A stretch of 64,000 nucleotides of DNA, from contig OZ241987.1 in NCBI GenBank assembly GCA_965204395.1, positions 2,356,001 through 2,420,000 of the forward strand. Reading direction: 5' to 3'. Positions 17,065-25,531 of this stretch are shown piece after piece (position 1 is the first letter of the stretch; each line of letters begins with the position of its first letter). The translations under genes were made by a program, and so were the position numbers. The notes beneath the pieces were generated by a model. It did not search any database and had not been told where the DNA came from. It worked only from the letters and a program-made list of their open reading frames with translations. Origin of the DNA: Bin87 sp965204395 (GTDB taxonomy: Bacteria; Chloroflexota; Dehalococcoidia; Lucifugimonadales; UBA3495).

Positions 17065-18345
17065 ATGATCATCAACCGGATACAGGTGCTCAACTACGGT
17101 TGTCTCCGGTACGTAGACGTGCCAATGGATCGCTTCCACGTGCTCATCGGGCCCAACGCCAGCGGCAAAAGCACGTTGATGGACGCCATCAAGTTCGTTT
17201 CCGACGTGGTGCGGGATGGCGTCGAGGCAGCGTGGATGAAACGCACTTCCAACTTCGCCGATTTGGTATGGGATAGGCCCAGTGATCCGGAGAAGCAGCG
17301 GTTTGAAATAGCGCTGGAGTTTCCCTTGCCCGAAGAAGTGAAACAACTGCTTCCTGCCGATCGAGATTTCACCCTCTTTCGCTATGAGATAGCGGTGGGC
17401 GTAGACCAGAAAACCGACCGAGTAAGTTTGCTCGAAGAGCGCGGTGCCTTGCATCCCGACACCCGGTATCGTCCTAGGCAACTCTCTTTCTTCCCGTCGC
17501 CCAAGGACCCGCCACCAACGATAATGACGCATCGTGGTACATCCGGTACTCGGCTCGTGTTTCGGAGGGATCAAGCCACTCGCAGTAGATTCAGCGTCGA
17601 AACCGTCGAAAAAACCGGCAGCACCAATTGGAGCCCTGGGTTCAACCTCAGTGCTGATCGGTCAATGATGACTTTTCTCCCCGACCGGGGCGATGAGTTC
17701 CCTGCATCTACTTATGCGATGACCCACCTACGCGACAAGGTCGTAACCATTGCACTGAACAGCGCCCTTCTGCGGGAGGCTAGCCCGCCTGGCCTCGGGT
17801 CCGCACTCCGTCCGGACGGCTCGAATGTACCTTGGGTGATGGATGCACTGCTTCAGACTGCATCAGAACGGTGGGAGTTGTGGATGGGGCACATCGAATG
17901 CGCATTGGATGGGTTCGAATTTGTTCGCCCGGTATTCCGCCAAGACGATGCCCATCGGTACTTGATGGTGCACTACAAAAATGGGTTACAAGTGCCTTCG
18001 TGGAAGGTCTCCGATGGCACGTTGCGCCTTTTGGCGCTCACTCTTTTGGCTTACCTGCAGCAGGCCACCGGATTGTTCATGATTGAAGAACCTGAAAACG
18101 GCATCCACCCTGGCGCGTTGCAGTCTCTATTTCATTCCTTGTCTTCCGTTTACGATGCTCAAGTGCTGCTGGCCACTCATTCGCCTATGTTCGTCGGCAT
18201 TGCGGAAGTGGAACATCTCCTGTGCTTTGGAAAAACCGAGTATGGGGCCGTGGATATTGTCCCTGGGCGTTCTCATCCCCATCTTCAAGACTGGCGGCAT
18301 GAGTTCGACCTAGGAACTTTCTTTGCATCGGGCATTCTGGCTTGA
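17065..18345 (+). CDS. AAA-type ATPase of a putative two-gene defence module
   Basis: 426 aa RecF/SMC-like ATPase. Walker A is GPNASGKST (29-37); the signature-like segment is KVSDGTLRLLALT; Walker B is GLFMIEEPENGIHP; the switch His is in LLATHSPMF. No coiled-coil arm of SMC length is present. The next gene overlaps its stop by 4 nt, so the two are translationally coupled. ATPases of this type joined to TOPRIM-like nucleases are common in phage-defence modules; that role is inference here. Confidence 0.85.
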   Translation: MIINRIQVLNYGCLRYVDVPMDRFHVLIGPNASGKSTLMDAIKFVSDVVRDGVEAAWMKRTSNFADLVWDRPSDPEKQRFEIALEFPLPEEVKQLLPADRDFTLFRYEIAVGVDQKTDRVSLLEERGALHPDTRYRPRQLSFFPSPKDPPPTIMTHRGTSGTRLVFRRDQATRSRFSVETVEKTGSTNWSPGFNLSADRSMMTFLPDRGDEFPASTYAMTHLRDKVVTIALNSALLREASPPGLGSALRPDGSNVPWVMDALLQTASERWELWMGHIECALDGFEFVRPVFRQDDAHRYLMVHYKNGLQVPSWKVSDGTLRLLALTLLAYLQQATGLFMIEEPENGIHPGALQSLFHSLSSVYDAQVLLATHSPMFVGIAEVEHLLCFGKTEYGAVDIVPGRSHPHLQDWRHEFDLGTFFASGILA

Positions 18346-18983
18346 GTCCCAGTTCGCTAGCCAAAGATCTCGTTGTTCTGGCCGCCGACACCCAGATGCA
18401 GCGCACAATTGGCGCGCTACTTGAGCATCGGCGTTCGTCGCTGTCAATTGCTGCGGGTTTCACTGTGGATGTGCTCAGCCATCCCAACCAGGATCCGGGA
18501 TGCCGCACAAACGCCGGTATAGTGCTTGAACCACGCCGAGATGCTTACCGTAAGGCAATGGTGATTTTTGACTACGACGGCTGTGGCGAACGGCGATTAG
18601 ATCCTTGTGGTTTGGAAACCAGTTTGGAGACCGAATTTGTGACGCGGGGATGGGAACAGGATCAAATCGCGTTTATCGTGCTGAATCCTGAGTTGGAAGC
18701 ATGGTTGTTCGGAGCTTCATTCCACCACCTTGAACGGTTGGTGAACTGGCCCCAACCTGGTAGCTTACGTGATTGGCTGATTGATCGCGGGCATTTGACT
18801 CCTGATTTAAACAAACCATCTGACCCCAAAACCGCGTTTACAACAGTTTTGCGCCGACAAAGGATCCCACCGTCTGCCAATCTATTCGCTGAATTAGCTA
18901 GGCGCGTCAGCACGCGGGGTTGCCAGGACCGCGCCTTCCAGAAATTCCGCGCCACCCTGCAACGCTGGTTTCCGGCTGAATGA
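18342..18983 (+). CDS. TOPRIM-like protein resembling MAD4
   Basis: 213 aa with a TTG start overlapping the ATPase stop by 4 nt. Acidic motifs fit a TOPRIM-like fold: MVIFDYDGCGE in the middle and VLNPELEAWLFG after it. The C-terminal RVSTRGCQDRAFQKFRATL with final RWFP resembles proteins annotated MAD4 in methylation-associated defence systems. That comparison is from memory of the family. No methylase or other MADS genes are nearby, so this is a two-gene variant. Base composition is somewhat lower in GC than the neighbours. Confidence 0.65.
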   Translation: MSPSSLAKDLVVLAADTQMQRTIGALLEHRRSSLSIAAGFTVDVLSHPNQDPGCRTNAGIVLEPRRDAYRKAMVIFDYDGCGERRLDPCGLETSLETEFVTRGWEQDQIAFIVLNPELEAWLFGASFHHLERLVNWPQPGSLRDWLIDRGHLTPDLNKPSDPKTAFTTVLRRQRIPPSANLFAELARRVSTRGCQDRAFQKFRATLQRWFPAE

Positions 18984-19018
18984 AAACGGGCGGCTCGCGA
19001 TAGCCGCCCGTTTGTTTT
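18984..19018. terminator. bidirectional terminator
   Basis: Perfect 12-bp stem AAACGGGCGGCT/AGCCGCCCGTTT with loop CGCGAT, flanked by A and T runs on both sides. It separates the convergent ATPase/TOPRIM pair and the CoA-transferase genes. Confidence 0.9.
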
Positions 19019-19035
19019 CGTTGGGTTATGCGTAA

Positions 19036-19725
19036 TCACTCCGGCCGCACCCGTATCTCCCGCAAATCGTCGGCGATGATCAACTCCGCCTCCGTCTGCT
19101 CCTGGATGTCCTCGGGGGACCAGCCGGGAGCGTTCTCCTTCAGGACGAATCCCTGCTCCGTGATTTCAAACAGCCCCAGGTCGGTTGCCAGCAGCTTAAC
19201 CACGCCGGGCGCCGTGATGGGCAGGGCGCAGCGTTTGAGGACGCGCGGCGCGCCGTTGCGCTGGTTGTGTTCCATGGCGATGAACACGCGTTTGGCGCAG
19301 GCCGCCAAGTCCATTGCGCCGCCGATTCCGCCGCCCTTGCGCACCGGTATGCGCCAGTTGGCGAAGTCCCCGTTCTCTGACACCTCGTACGCGCCCATCA
19401 CCGTCACGTCCACCATACCCTTGCGAATGAGCCCGAACGAGTCGGCGTGGTGGACGATAGCCATGCCCGGCAGAGCCACCACGTTCTGCCCACCGGCGTT
19501 GACTAGGTGCCTGTCCTCCTCGCCGGCCGGAGCCAACGGCCCGTATCCGATCACGCCGTTCTCCGAGTGGAAGATGATCTCTTTGTCCGGCTCGCACTCC
19601 AGGTAGTTTGAGCACAGAGTGGGCATCCCGACGCCCAAGTTGACGATCCAGCCGTCCTGGAATTCCATCGCCAACCGGTCGCACATGGTCTGGCGGGACA
19701 GGCGGGGCTTATCGGCGGTAGTCAT
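19036..19725 (-). CDS. CoA-transferase subunit B
   Basis: 229 aa from the ATG at 19725, which has AAGGAG at good spacing; a GTG 9 nt upstream is less likely. The catalytic-glutamate motif HSENG followed by GYGP, and GGIGGAMDLAACAKRVFIAM, identify a 3-oxoacid/acyl-CoA transferase B subunit. The subunit forms a thioester with CoA through that Glu. It follows subunit A by 51 nt. The pair transfers CoA between acids; the exact substrate cannot be read from the sequence. Confidence 0.9.
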   Translation of the reverse strand: MTTADKPRLSRQTMCDRLAMEFQDGWIVNLGVGMPTLCSNYLECEPDKEIIFHSENGVIGYGPLAPAGEEDRHLVNAGGQNVVALPGMAIVHHADSFGLIRKGMVDVTVMGAYEVSENGDFANWRIPVRKGGGIGGAMDLAACAKRVFIAMEHNQRNGAPRVLKRCALPITAPGVVKLLATDLGLFEITEQGFVLKENAPGWSPEDIQEQTEAELIIADDLREIRVRPE

Positions 19726-19776
19726 CGTTTCCACTCCTTGTTGATGGTAAGGCCCGACGCAAATGGCTGATTTCGA

Positions 19777-20475
19777 TCAGTCCCACATGCCGTCTTCGGG
19801 GATTTTCACCAGTCGGTCGACGTACACGCCTGGGACGTGCACGCAGTCAGGGTCGATCTCGCCCGGCTCCACGATGCTGTCCTCGACCTCAACCACCGTG
19901 ATGTCGGCCGCCATCGCCATGATCGGGTTGAAGTTGCGCTGGGTCAGTCGGAATTGAAGGTTGCCGAAGGTGTCGGCGCGATAGGCGCGTATGAGCGCGA
20001 AATCCGCGGGCAGCGGGTATTCCAAAACGTAGGTGCGTCCGTTGATCTCCCGGTGCTCCTTGCCCTCGGCCAGCTCGGTACCTACGCTGGCGGGAGTGTA
20101 GAAAGCGCCGATACCGGCGGCGGCGGCCCGCATACGTTCGGCCAGCGTGCCCTGCGGAACCAACTCGGCGTCCAGTTCGTCGTCGTTGTACATCTGGACG
20201 AACGGGGTGATCTGCGAGGGGTGCGTAGGTGCGGTAAAGGCGCAGATCATCTTCTTGACCTGCCGCGCTTCGATCAGTGTGCCCACGTCAACGCGATCGT
20301 CCAGGGTGCCGGCGTTGTTAGATATACCGGTGAGCTCTTTGACGCCCAGGCGGTGGAGGGCGGCCAGCAGGTTGCGGGCCAGGCCCACGTTGCCAAAACC
20401 GGGCGACATAAAAGTCATGCCGTCCTTCATGTCAGCGACGGCGGAATCGAAATCGGGATAAACCTTGTTCTTCAT
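19777..20475 (-). CDS. CoA-transferase subunit A
   Basis: 232 aa from the ATG at 20475. Typical A-subunit elements: MTFMSPGFGNVGLARNLLAAL near residue 20, ELVPQGTLAERMRAAAAGIG, and ADFALIRAYRADTFGNLQFR. First gene of the A-B operon and same length as family members. In this context, with an enoyl-CoA hydratase-like gene 2.4 kb away, a role in short-chain acid catabolism is plausible but inferred. Confidence 0.9.
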   Translation of the reverse strand: MKNKVYPDFDSAVADMKDGMTFMSPGFGNVGLARNLLAALHRLGVKELTGISNNAGTLDDRVDVGTLIEARQVKKMICAFTAPTHPSQITPFVQMYNDDELDAELVPQGTLAERMRAAAAGIGAFYTPASVGTELAEGKEHREINGRTYVLEYPLPADFALIRAYRADTFGNLQFRLTQRNFNPIMAMAADITVVEVEDSIVEPGEIDPDCVHVPGVYVDRLVKIPEDGMWD

Positions 20476-20568
20476 CGGGACAGGCTCCCAGCTCAGTTTG
20501 CGCCGGCGCACCGACGACGCGGGCCATTATACAAGCAACGGGAGCCGGGACAAGCGCGGATGAGGCCG

Positions 20569-20757
20569 CTACGGCTCGGTGTCGTACACGATCTTGCCGT
20601 TGCGCCAGGTGACGACCGAACCAAGGAGGGCGATGTTCCGCTGCCGTGCCTTTTCGGCGGCGCGTTTTAGTGCTGCCAAAGCGCCGTCTGTGTAGGGATC
20701 GTACGGTTGTTTTTCCTGTTGGTCGCGCTGCTGCGCAATCTCATACAGCGTCGTCAT
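20569..20757 (-). CDS. small protein coupled to the zeta-like kinase, possible antitoxin
   Basis: 62 aa with AAGGAG upstream of its ATG. Its start lies 17 nt inside the end of the zeta-type gene, implying coupling. It is charged and helical in the middle (ALAALKRAAEKARQRNIALL) and ends in VTWRNGKIVYDTEP. No known antitoxin family is recognised. Many zeta-type toxins have the antitoxin upstream; here the small gene is downstream. Confidence 0.6.
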   Translation of the reverse strand: MTTLYEIAQQRDQQEKQPYDPYTDGALAALKRAAEKARQRNIALLGSVVTWRNGKIVYDTEP

Positions 20758-21277
20758 CTTCGCTGCTCCTTGCTAGCTCTACCGGAATGATGCCTGTGCT
20801 GTCGTATAGTATCCATTCGTCAACCAATTCTTTATAAATGGCCTCAAAATTGTTCCAGCCTGAGTTGAATCGGCGACTAATCACGTCATCCGGTATGCTG
20901 TGCCCCCCGGTCGAAACCCTCTGGTGCACCCGCGATACTGCGATCTCCGCCGACGGCAGAGAGAGGAAGTACAGGATCACTCGGTAGCCCTGCGCCTGCC
21001 ATCGTGGGATCATACTAGCATAGCTGCGTCCGCTCAGCGTCGTCTCGAGCGCGAAGCTGCGGCCTTCGTCGACGTAGCGTCGGATCATGTCCAGCATCAT
21101 GCGGCCGGCGGCGACGGCTTCCTGTTCCGGTTGTAGCGGGTTCAGCCCTTCCGCGATCAGGTCGGCGTTGACGAAGGTCGGGCAGTTCGCCTCGTTGGGC
21201 AGAAACTCGCGAGCGAAGGTGGTCTTGCCCGCACCATTCGGTCCGGCGATGATTATGATGACCTTGTCGGGAGGCAC
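20741..21277 (-). CDS. zeta-toxin-like P-loop kinase
   Basis: 178 aa with a GTG start. Walker A is GPNGAGKTTFAREFLP near residue 12, followed by FVNADLIAEGLNP and LETTLSGRSY, all typical of zeta-toxin-like small-molecule kinases. Classical zeta toxins phosphorylate UDP-N-acetylglucosamine and block cell-wall synthesis; many chromosomal relatives have unknown targets. At under 200 aa it is shorter than streptococcal zeta. It overlaps the 62-aa gene by 17 nt and begins 21 nt after sthA. Confidence 0.85.
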   Translation of the reverse strand: MPPDKVIIIIAGPNGAGKTTFAREFLPNEANCPTFVNADLIAEGLNPLQPEQEAVAAGRMMLDMIRRYVDEGRSFALETTLSGRSYASMIPRWQAQGYRVILYFLSLPSAEIAVSRVHQRVSTGGHSIPDDVISRRFNSGWNNFEAIYKELVDEWILYDSTGIIPVELARSSEDDDAV

Positions 21278-21298
21278 GTCGAACGACCAACGAAGCGG

Positions 21299-22702
21299 TC
21301 ACAACTCGAGGCGGTTGATGCCGTTCAACGCGGCGGTGAGGTAGCACTCCGCCAGGCTCGGATAACTCGTGACCGCCTCGGTGAAGTAGTCGATGGTGCC
21401 GCCGAATGCCATCACCGCCTGGCCGATGTGAATCAGCTCGGATGCGTCCTCTCCCAGGATGTGGACGCCGTGCAGTTTGCGCGTTTCGGTGTCGAAAATC
21501 AGCTTCAGCAGGCCCGCGTTGTCGCCCTGCATCACGCTGCTCATAGTCTCCTGGTAGTTGGCTTTGCCCACCTCGTAGGCCACGCCGGCGTCGGTCAGTT
21601 CCTGCTCGGTCTTTCCGATCATGGCGACTTCCGGAATGGTCCTCACCGTGTAGGGAAACAGGTCTGGGAATGGATAAGTGGGCGCGTCGAAGGCATGGCA
21701 GGCGGCGAGACGCCCCTGCCTCCGCGAAGTGGATGTCAGGTCGGGGAACCCGATGACGCCGCCGACGGCGTAGATGCCCTCCACGCAGGTCTGGTAGTTC
21801 TCGTCCACGCTGATGCGCCCCCGCGAGTCCGCCCGCAATCCGGCCGCTTCCAGGTTCAGGGAGTCGGTGTTGCCGGTGCGCCCGACGCAGTACATCACTG
21901 AGTCGCTGATGATCTGCTTGCCGCTCTCGAGGTGGACACGGACCCCGTCGCCGCGTCGCTCCCTAATGTATTCGATGTCGTTGACGCTTTCGTTCAGGCG
22001 GAGCGTGACGCCATTCTGCCGCAGGTGGTAGACCAGCGTATCGACGATTTCGTCGTCGGCGAAGCTCAGCAATCGCGGGTTTCGGTCCACCAGGGTGACA
22101 CGGACGCCCAGGGCCGCAAACGTGCTGCAATACTCCAAGCCGATCGCACCGCCGCCGACTATGGTGAGGGTGCGCGGGATTTCCGGAAGGTTGAGAACGT
22201 CGTCGCTAACGAAAATGCGGTGGCCGTCGGCCTGCACCACCGGCGGCGTGGTCGAATGAGAGCCGGCCGCGATGATCACCTTGTCCGCGGTGATGGTACG
22301 GTTCAATCTGCTATCCGAGAAGGAAAGGCTTATCGTGTGCGGGTCCACAAAGGAGCCCTCGGCATGGAACATCTCAACCTTGTTGCTGAGAAAGTGGACG
22401 CGCACCATGTCCACCTGTTGCTGCATCACATAACCCGTGCGAACCATCAGATCGTTCATGGTGATGTTCTGCTTTACCGAGTATGAGTCTCCGTATATTT
22501 TCCGTTCCCGAAATCCGGTGAGGTGCAGCACCGCCTCCCGCATGGTCTTGCTGGCGGTACCCGTATTGACGTCCACGCCGCCCAGCATCGACAGACGCTC
22601 CAGGACCGCGACTTTCTTGCCCAGTTTGGCGGCCTGGATGGAGGCCCTTTGGCCGGCCGGCCCCGAACCGATCACCACCAGATCATATTCGTAGTCACCC
22701 AT
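21299..22702 (-). CDS. sthA: soluble NAD(P) transhydrogenase-type flavoprotein
   Basis: 467 aa flavoprotein of the dihydrolipoamide-dehydrogenase superfamily. FAD motif GSGPAG near residue 12; NAD motif VGGGAIGLEYCSTFAALG mid-protein; YAVGGVIGFPDL in the FAD region. The redox disulfide of the superfamily is absent and the site reads NTGTASKTMRE, as in SthA. It moves hydride between NADPH and NAD in the cytoplasm. GGAGCG precedes the ATG. The zeta-like gene follows closely on the same strand. Confidence 0.9.
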   Translation of the reverse strand: MGDYEYDLVVIGSGPAGQRASIQAAKLGKKVAVLERLSMLGGVDVNTGTASKTMREAVLHLTGFRERKIYGDSYSVKQNITMNDLMVRTGYVMQQQVDMVRVHFLSNKVEMFHAEGSFVDPHTISLSFSDSRLNRTITADKVIIAAGSHSTTPPVVQADGHRIFVSDDVLNLPEIPRTLTIVGGGAIGLEYCSTFAALGVRVTLVDRNPRLLSFADDEIVDTLVYHLRQNGVTLRLNESVNDIEYIRERRGDGVRVHLESGKQIISDSVMYCVGRTGNTDSLNLEAAGLRADSRGRISVDENYQTCVEGIYAVGGVIGFPDLTSTSRRQGRLAACHAFDAPTYPFPDLFPYTVRTIPEVAMIGKTEQELTDAGVAYEVGKANYQETMSSVMQGDNAGLLKLIFDTETRKLHGVHILGEDASELIHIGQAVMAFGGTIDYFTEAVTSYPSLAECYLTAALNGINRLEL

Positions 22703-22878
22703 CTCGGCGCTCCATCCACAAGTGTTATCGGTCTGCTCGTTTGTATTCTCCTGTAATTCTGTAACGTCGCCGGGGCGCGTGTCAAACGCACCGTAATGCT
22801 ACTTTCGAGGGGCCAGCCAATACCCGTCCAACCCGCTGTGTTATGCTTTTCGGCGAAATTACCCAGGAGCAGTTCCCC

Positions 22879-23718
22879 ATGACCGACACCGCAACAACCG
22901 TTCGAGACTCGGTTGTCGACACGCCCATCGATCCCAACGGTCACATCCTGTTGCGGCGTGACCATGCAGTCGCGACGGTAACCATCAACCGTCCGGCCCA
23001 GCGCAACGCGATATCGTTCACCATGTGGACCCAACTGGCCGAGTTGATGCGTGATCTGGACGCTGACCGGAGCGTGCGCTGTGTGGTGATCTGTGGCGCC
23101 GGCGGCGAGGCCTTCTCGGCCGGGGCGGACATCAGCGATTTCGACCAGTACCGCAGCGATTCGACCAAGGGGCGCGTATACAATCGCGCCGTCGACAGCC
23201 TGCTGGAGACCGTGGCCGAGATCGGGACGCCTGTTATCTCCATGATCCGCGGCTTTGCCGCCGGCGGCGGGTGCGAACTGGCGGTGGCAACCGACCTGCG
23301 CATCGCTGCCGAGGGCAGCCGGCTGGGCATTCCCGTGGCCCGCCTTGGCATCACCATCGGCCACCGCGAGATGTACGGGTTGGTCAACCTGGTGGGCAAG
23401 GGCAACGCCATGTACATCCTGCTCTCGGGACGGCTGCTGGATGCCGACGAGGCGCTGCGAATCGGCCTGGTCAACCAGGTAGTGCCGGCGGATCAACTGG
23501 AGGAGGTCACCTACAAGCTGGCCTCTGACATCGCCAACCTGGCGCCGCTGTCCCACGCCGTCAATAAGAAGACCATGAACCAGGTGCTGGCCAAGCCGTC
23601 TCTGGACCTCACGCCCGAGGAAGCCGACCTGCCGTTGACCCAGTTCGACACCCGCGATTACCACGAGGGCTTCCGGGCGTTCCTGGAGAAGCGGCGCCCC
23701 GAATTCATCGGCGAATAG
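22879..23718 (+). CDS. enoyl-CoA hydratase/isomerase family protein
   Basis: 279 aa from the ATG at 22879, which has CCAGGAG upstream. Crotonase motifs: EAFSAGADISDF forms part of the oxyanion hole, followed by IRGFAAGGGCELAVATDLRI. The first catalytic Glu of classical hydratases appears replaced (IPVARLGITIG), while the GRLLDADEALRIGLV motif is intact. It may therefore be an isomerase or another crotonase rather than a simple hydratase. tlyA begins 11 nt after it. Confidence 0.9.
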   Translation: MTDTATTVRDSVVDTPIDPNGHILLRRDHAVATVTINRPAQRNAISFTMWTQLAELMRDLDADRSVRCVVICGAGGEAFSAGADISDFDQYRSDSTKGRVYNRAVDSLLETVAEIGTPVISMIRGFAAGGGCELAVATDLRIAAEGSRLGIPVARLGITIGHREMYGLVNLVGKGNAMYILLSGRLLDADEALRIGLVNQVVPADQLEEVTYKLASDIANLAPLSHAVNKKTMNQVLAKPSLDLTPEEADLPLTQFDTRDYHEGFRAFLEKRRPEFIGE

Positions 23719-23729
23719 GCGCTCAAACC

Positions 23730-24506
23730 ATGCCGTCGCCGGACCGACCGGGAACCAAAAAGCGGGCTGGTCGCCGGCGGGCTGACCTGCTGCTGGTGGA
23801 GCGAGGGCTGGTCGAAAGCCGCGAGCAGGCGCAGGCGCTGATCATGGCCGGCGCGGTCGTCGCCCCCTCTGGTCCGGTGCAGAAGGCCGGCGCATTTCTC
23901 GATCCCGACACGCCCCTGGAGGTCAAGGAACGCCTCCCGTACGTCAGTCGCGGCGGCGTCAAATTGGCCCACGCCCTAGATGCCTGGGTCGACCAGCACG
24001 GGATAGAACTGGACGGCATCACCGCCTTGGACGTGGGCGCATCCACCGGCGGTTTCACCGACTGCTTGTTGCAGCGGGGCGTCGCCCGTGTTTACGCGGT
24101 GGACGTTGGGTACGGGCAGTTGCACTACAAACTGCGCAGCGACCCTCGGGTGGTGTGCATGGAAAAGGTCAACGTGCGCTACCCCTTCGACCTGCCCGAA
24201 CGCGTGGATCTGCTCGTTGCGGACGTGTCCTTCATTTCGCTGACCATGGCTTTGCCCGAGCCGCTGGGCTGGCTGCGGCCCGACGGGTACGCCATTGTAC
24301 TCATCAAGCCGCAGTTCGAGGCCCAGAAAGGTGAGGTCGGCAAGGGCGGCATCATTCGCGACGACGCGCTCCGGGCGGACATACTCTCTCGCGTACAGGG
24401 TTGGCTAACGGCTCGCGACGGCATAGTGCTGTTGGACACCATCGATTCGCCCATCACCGGCGACGCTGGCAACCGGGAGTACCTGGCGCTGTTGCGTAAG
24501 GTCTGA
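23730..24506 (+). CDS. tlyA: TlyA-family rRNA 2'-O-methyltransferase
   Basis: 258 aa. N-terminal S4 RNA-binding domain (RRADLLLVERGLVESREQAQ), then a FtsJ-like methyltransferase domain beginning at YVSRGGVKLAHAL and the SAM-binding loop LDVGASTGGFTDCLL. The K-D-K-E catalytic set is visible in GGVKL, VADVSFISLT, IKPQFEA and the C-terminal Glu of GNREYL. Family members methylate rRNA cytidines, and the older name is hemolysin TlyA. Length is normal. Confidence 0.93.
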   Translation: MPSPDRPGTKKRAGRRRADLLLVERGLVESREQAQALIMAGAVVAPSGPVQKAGAFLDPDTPLEVKERLPYVSRGGVKLAHALDAWVDQHGIELDGITALDVGASTGGFTDCLLQRGVARVYAVDVGYGQLHYKLRSDPRVVCMEKVNVRYPFDLPERVDLLVADVSFISLTMALPEPLGWLRPDGYAIVLIKPQFEAQKGEVGKGGIIRDDALRADILSRVQGWLTARDGIVLLDTIDSPITGDAGNREYLALLRKV

Positions 24507-24624
24507 TTGTCAGATCCGACCTCGCCACACTGTGCGAAAACCGGCAAACCATGCTTCGCGCGTAAATCGGGTATCATATCGGCGTTTGTAATTCTGAACA
24601 CCAACCTGAGCTAGGAGCATCGAA

Positions 24625-24948
24625 ATGTACGTACTGCGGAGAATCTTCAAGACCAAGCCCGGCGAGGCCCGTCGCGTGGCCAGCCTGCTGCAGAAGCAGG
24701 CGCAGGCTTACCATGACGCCGGCCAGCGCAGCGAGTTCAGGGTCTATTTCAACGGAGGCACGGTGCCGGGTGAAACCGACGTAGTGGTCCTGGAATGGAC
24801 TGACGAAGCGCTGATGTCGCCCTTCCGCGGCGGACACCAGTTGCCGCCGGACGCGTTGGAGGTGGGTGGACAGATCCGCCCGCTCGTGGAATCCAACCGC
24901 ATCGAATTCATGGAATGGATGACGCCCGACAAAATGCTGGACGTCTAG
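24625..24948 (+). CDS. small protein, probably dimeric alpha/beta barrel
   Basis: 107 aa. The pattern YVLRRIFKTKPGEARRVASL at the N-terminus, then YFNGGTVPGETDVVVLEW, resembles ferredoxin-like dimeric alpha-beta barrel (ABM-like) proteins. GAGCTAGGAG precedes the ATG. The pncC homologue starts 25 nt later. Function not recognised. Confidence 0.65.
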   Translation: MYVLRRIFKTKPGEARRVASLLQKQAQAYHDAGQRSEFRVYFNGGTVPGETDVVVLEWTDEALMSPFRGGHQLPPDALEVGGQIRPLVESNRIEFMEWMTPDKMLDV

Positions 24949-24972
24949 GGAGCCAAACAAGGAGGCGAAATC

Positions 24973-25443
24973 GTGGAAGTCGGACAGGTTGCGGAAATCC
25001 TGCTGGAACGGCATCAGACGGTGTCTGTGGCGGAAGCCTGCACGAACGGACTTTTGGGGTATACATTGGGCACGATTCCGGGAGCATCTCGGTTCTTCCC
25101 CGGCGGTGTGGTGGCCTATACCGGCGGTTTGAAAGAGAAGATTCTCGGAGTGCCGGACCAGCTATACGATACGGCCGGCAGCGTCAGCCGCGAGATGGCC
25201 ATCGCCATGGCGCGCGGCGCGTTGGAACTGACCGGCACCGACTACGCGCTGTCCACCACCGGAGTCACGGGGCCTGCGCCCGGTCGCAGCGGCTTGCCCA
25301 TCGGCACCTTCTGGATCGGTCTGGCCGTCAAGGACGGCGAGGACTCCGCCATCGAGATTCGCGTCGGCGGAGACCGCGACGCCACCAAACGCGGCGCGGT
25401 CCAGGCGGCCATCGACCTGCTGGGCAACCAACTGACCAGTTGA
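24973..25443 (+). CDS. pncC: stand-alone CinA C-terminal domain, nicotinamide-nucleotide amidase
   Basis: 156 aa with a GTG start after AAGGAGG. It corresponds to the CinA C-terminal domain: VSVAEACTNGLLGYTL, GGVVAYTGGLKEKILGV, and TTGVTGPAPGRSGLPIGTFW. Family members hydrolyse nicotinamide mononucleotide to nicotinate mononucleotide and ammonia in NAD recycling. The usual SC-TGG motif reads ACTNG here, so one active-site residue differs from the common form. The N-terminal CinA domain is absent, as in PncC. Confidence 0.85.
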   Translation: MEVGQVAEILLERHQTVSVAEACTNGLLGYTLGTIPGASRFFPGGVVAYTGGLKEKILGVPDQLYDTAGSVSREMAIAMARGALELTGTDYALSTTGVTGPAPGRSGLPIGTFWIGLAVKDGEDSAIEIRVGGDRDATKRGAVQAAIDLLGNQLTS

Positions 25444-25464
25444 CATTCAAGGATATTAGCGAAT

Positions 25465-25494
25465 CGCCACCCCTTGCTCAGTCCGGGGGTGGCG
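25465..25494. terminator. hairpin between pncC and LLM gene
   Basis: 9-bp stem CGCCACCCC/GGGGTGGCG with a 12-nt loop, no T run. Probably attenuates or separates the two genes; related to the REP-like hairpins elsewhere. Confidence 0.55.
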
Positions 25495-25531
25495 TACTCA
25501 CGTTCACGCCGACGATTGAAGAGGATCAGCA

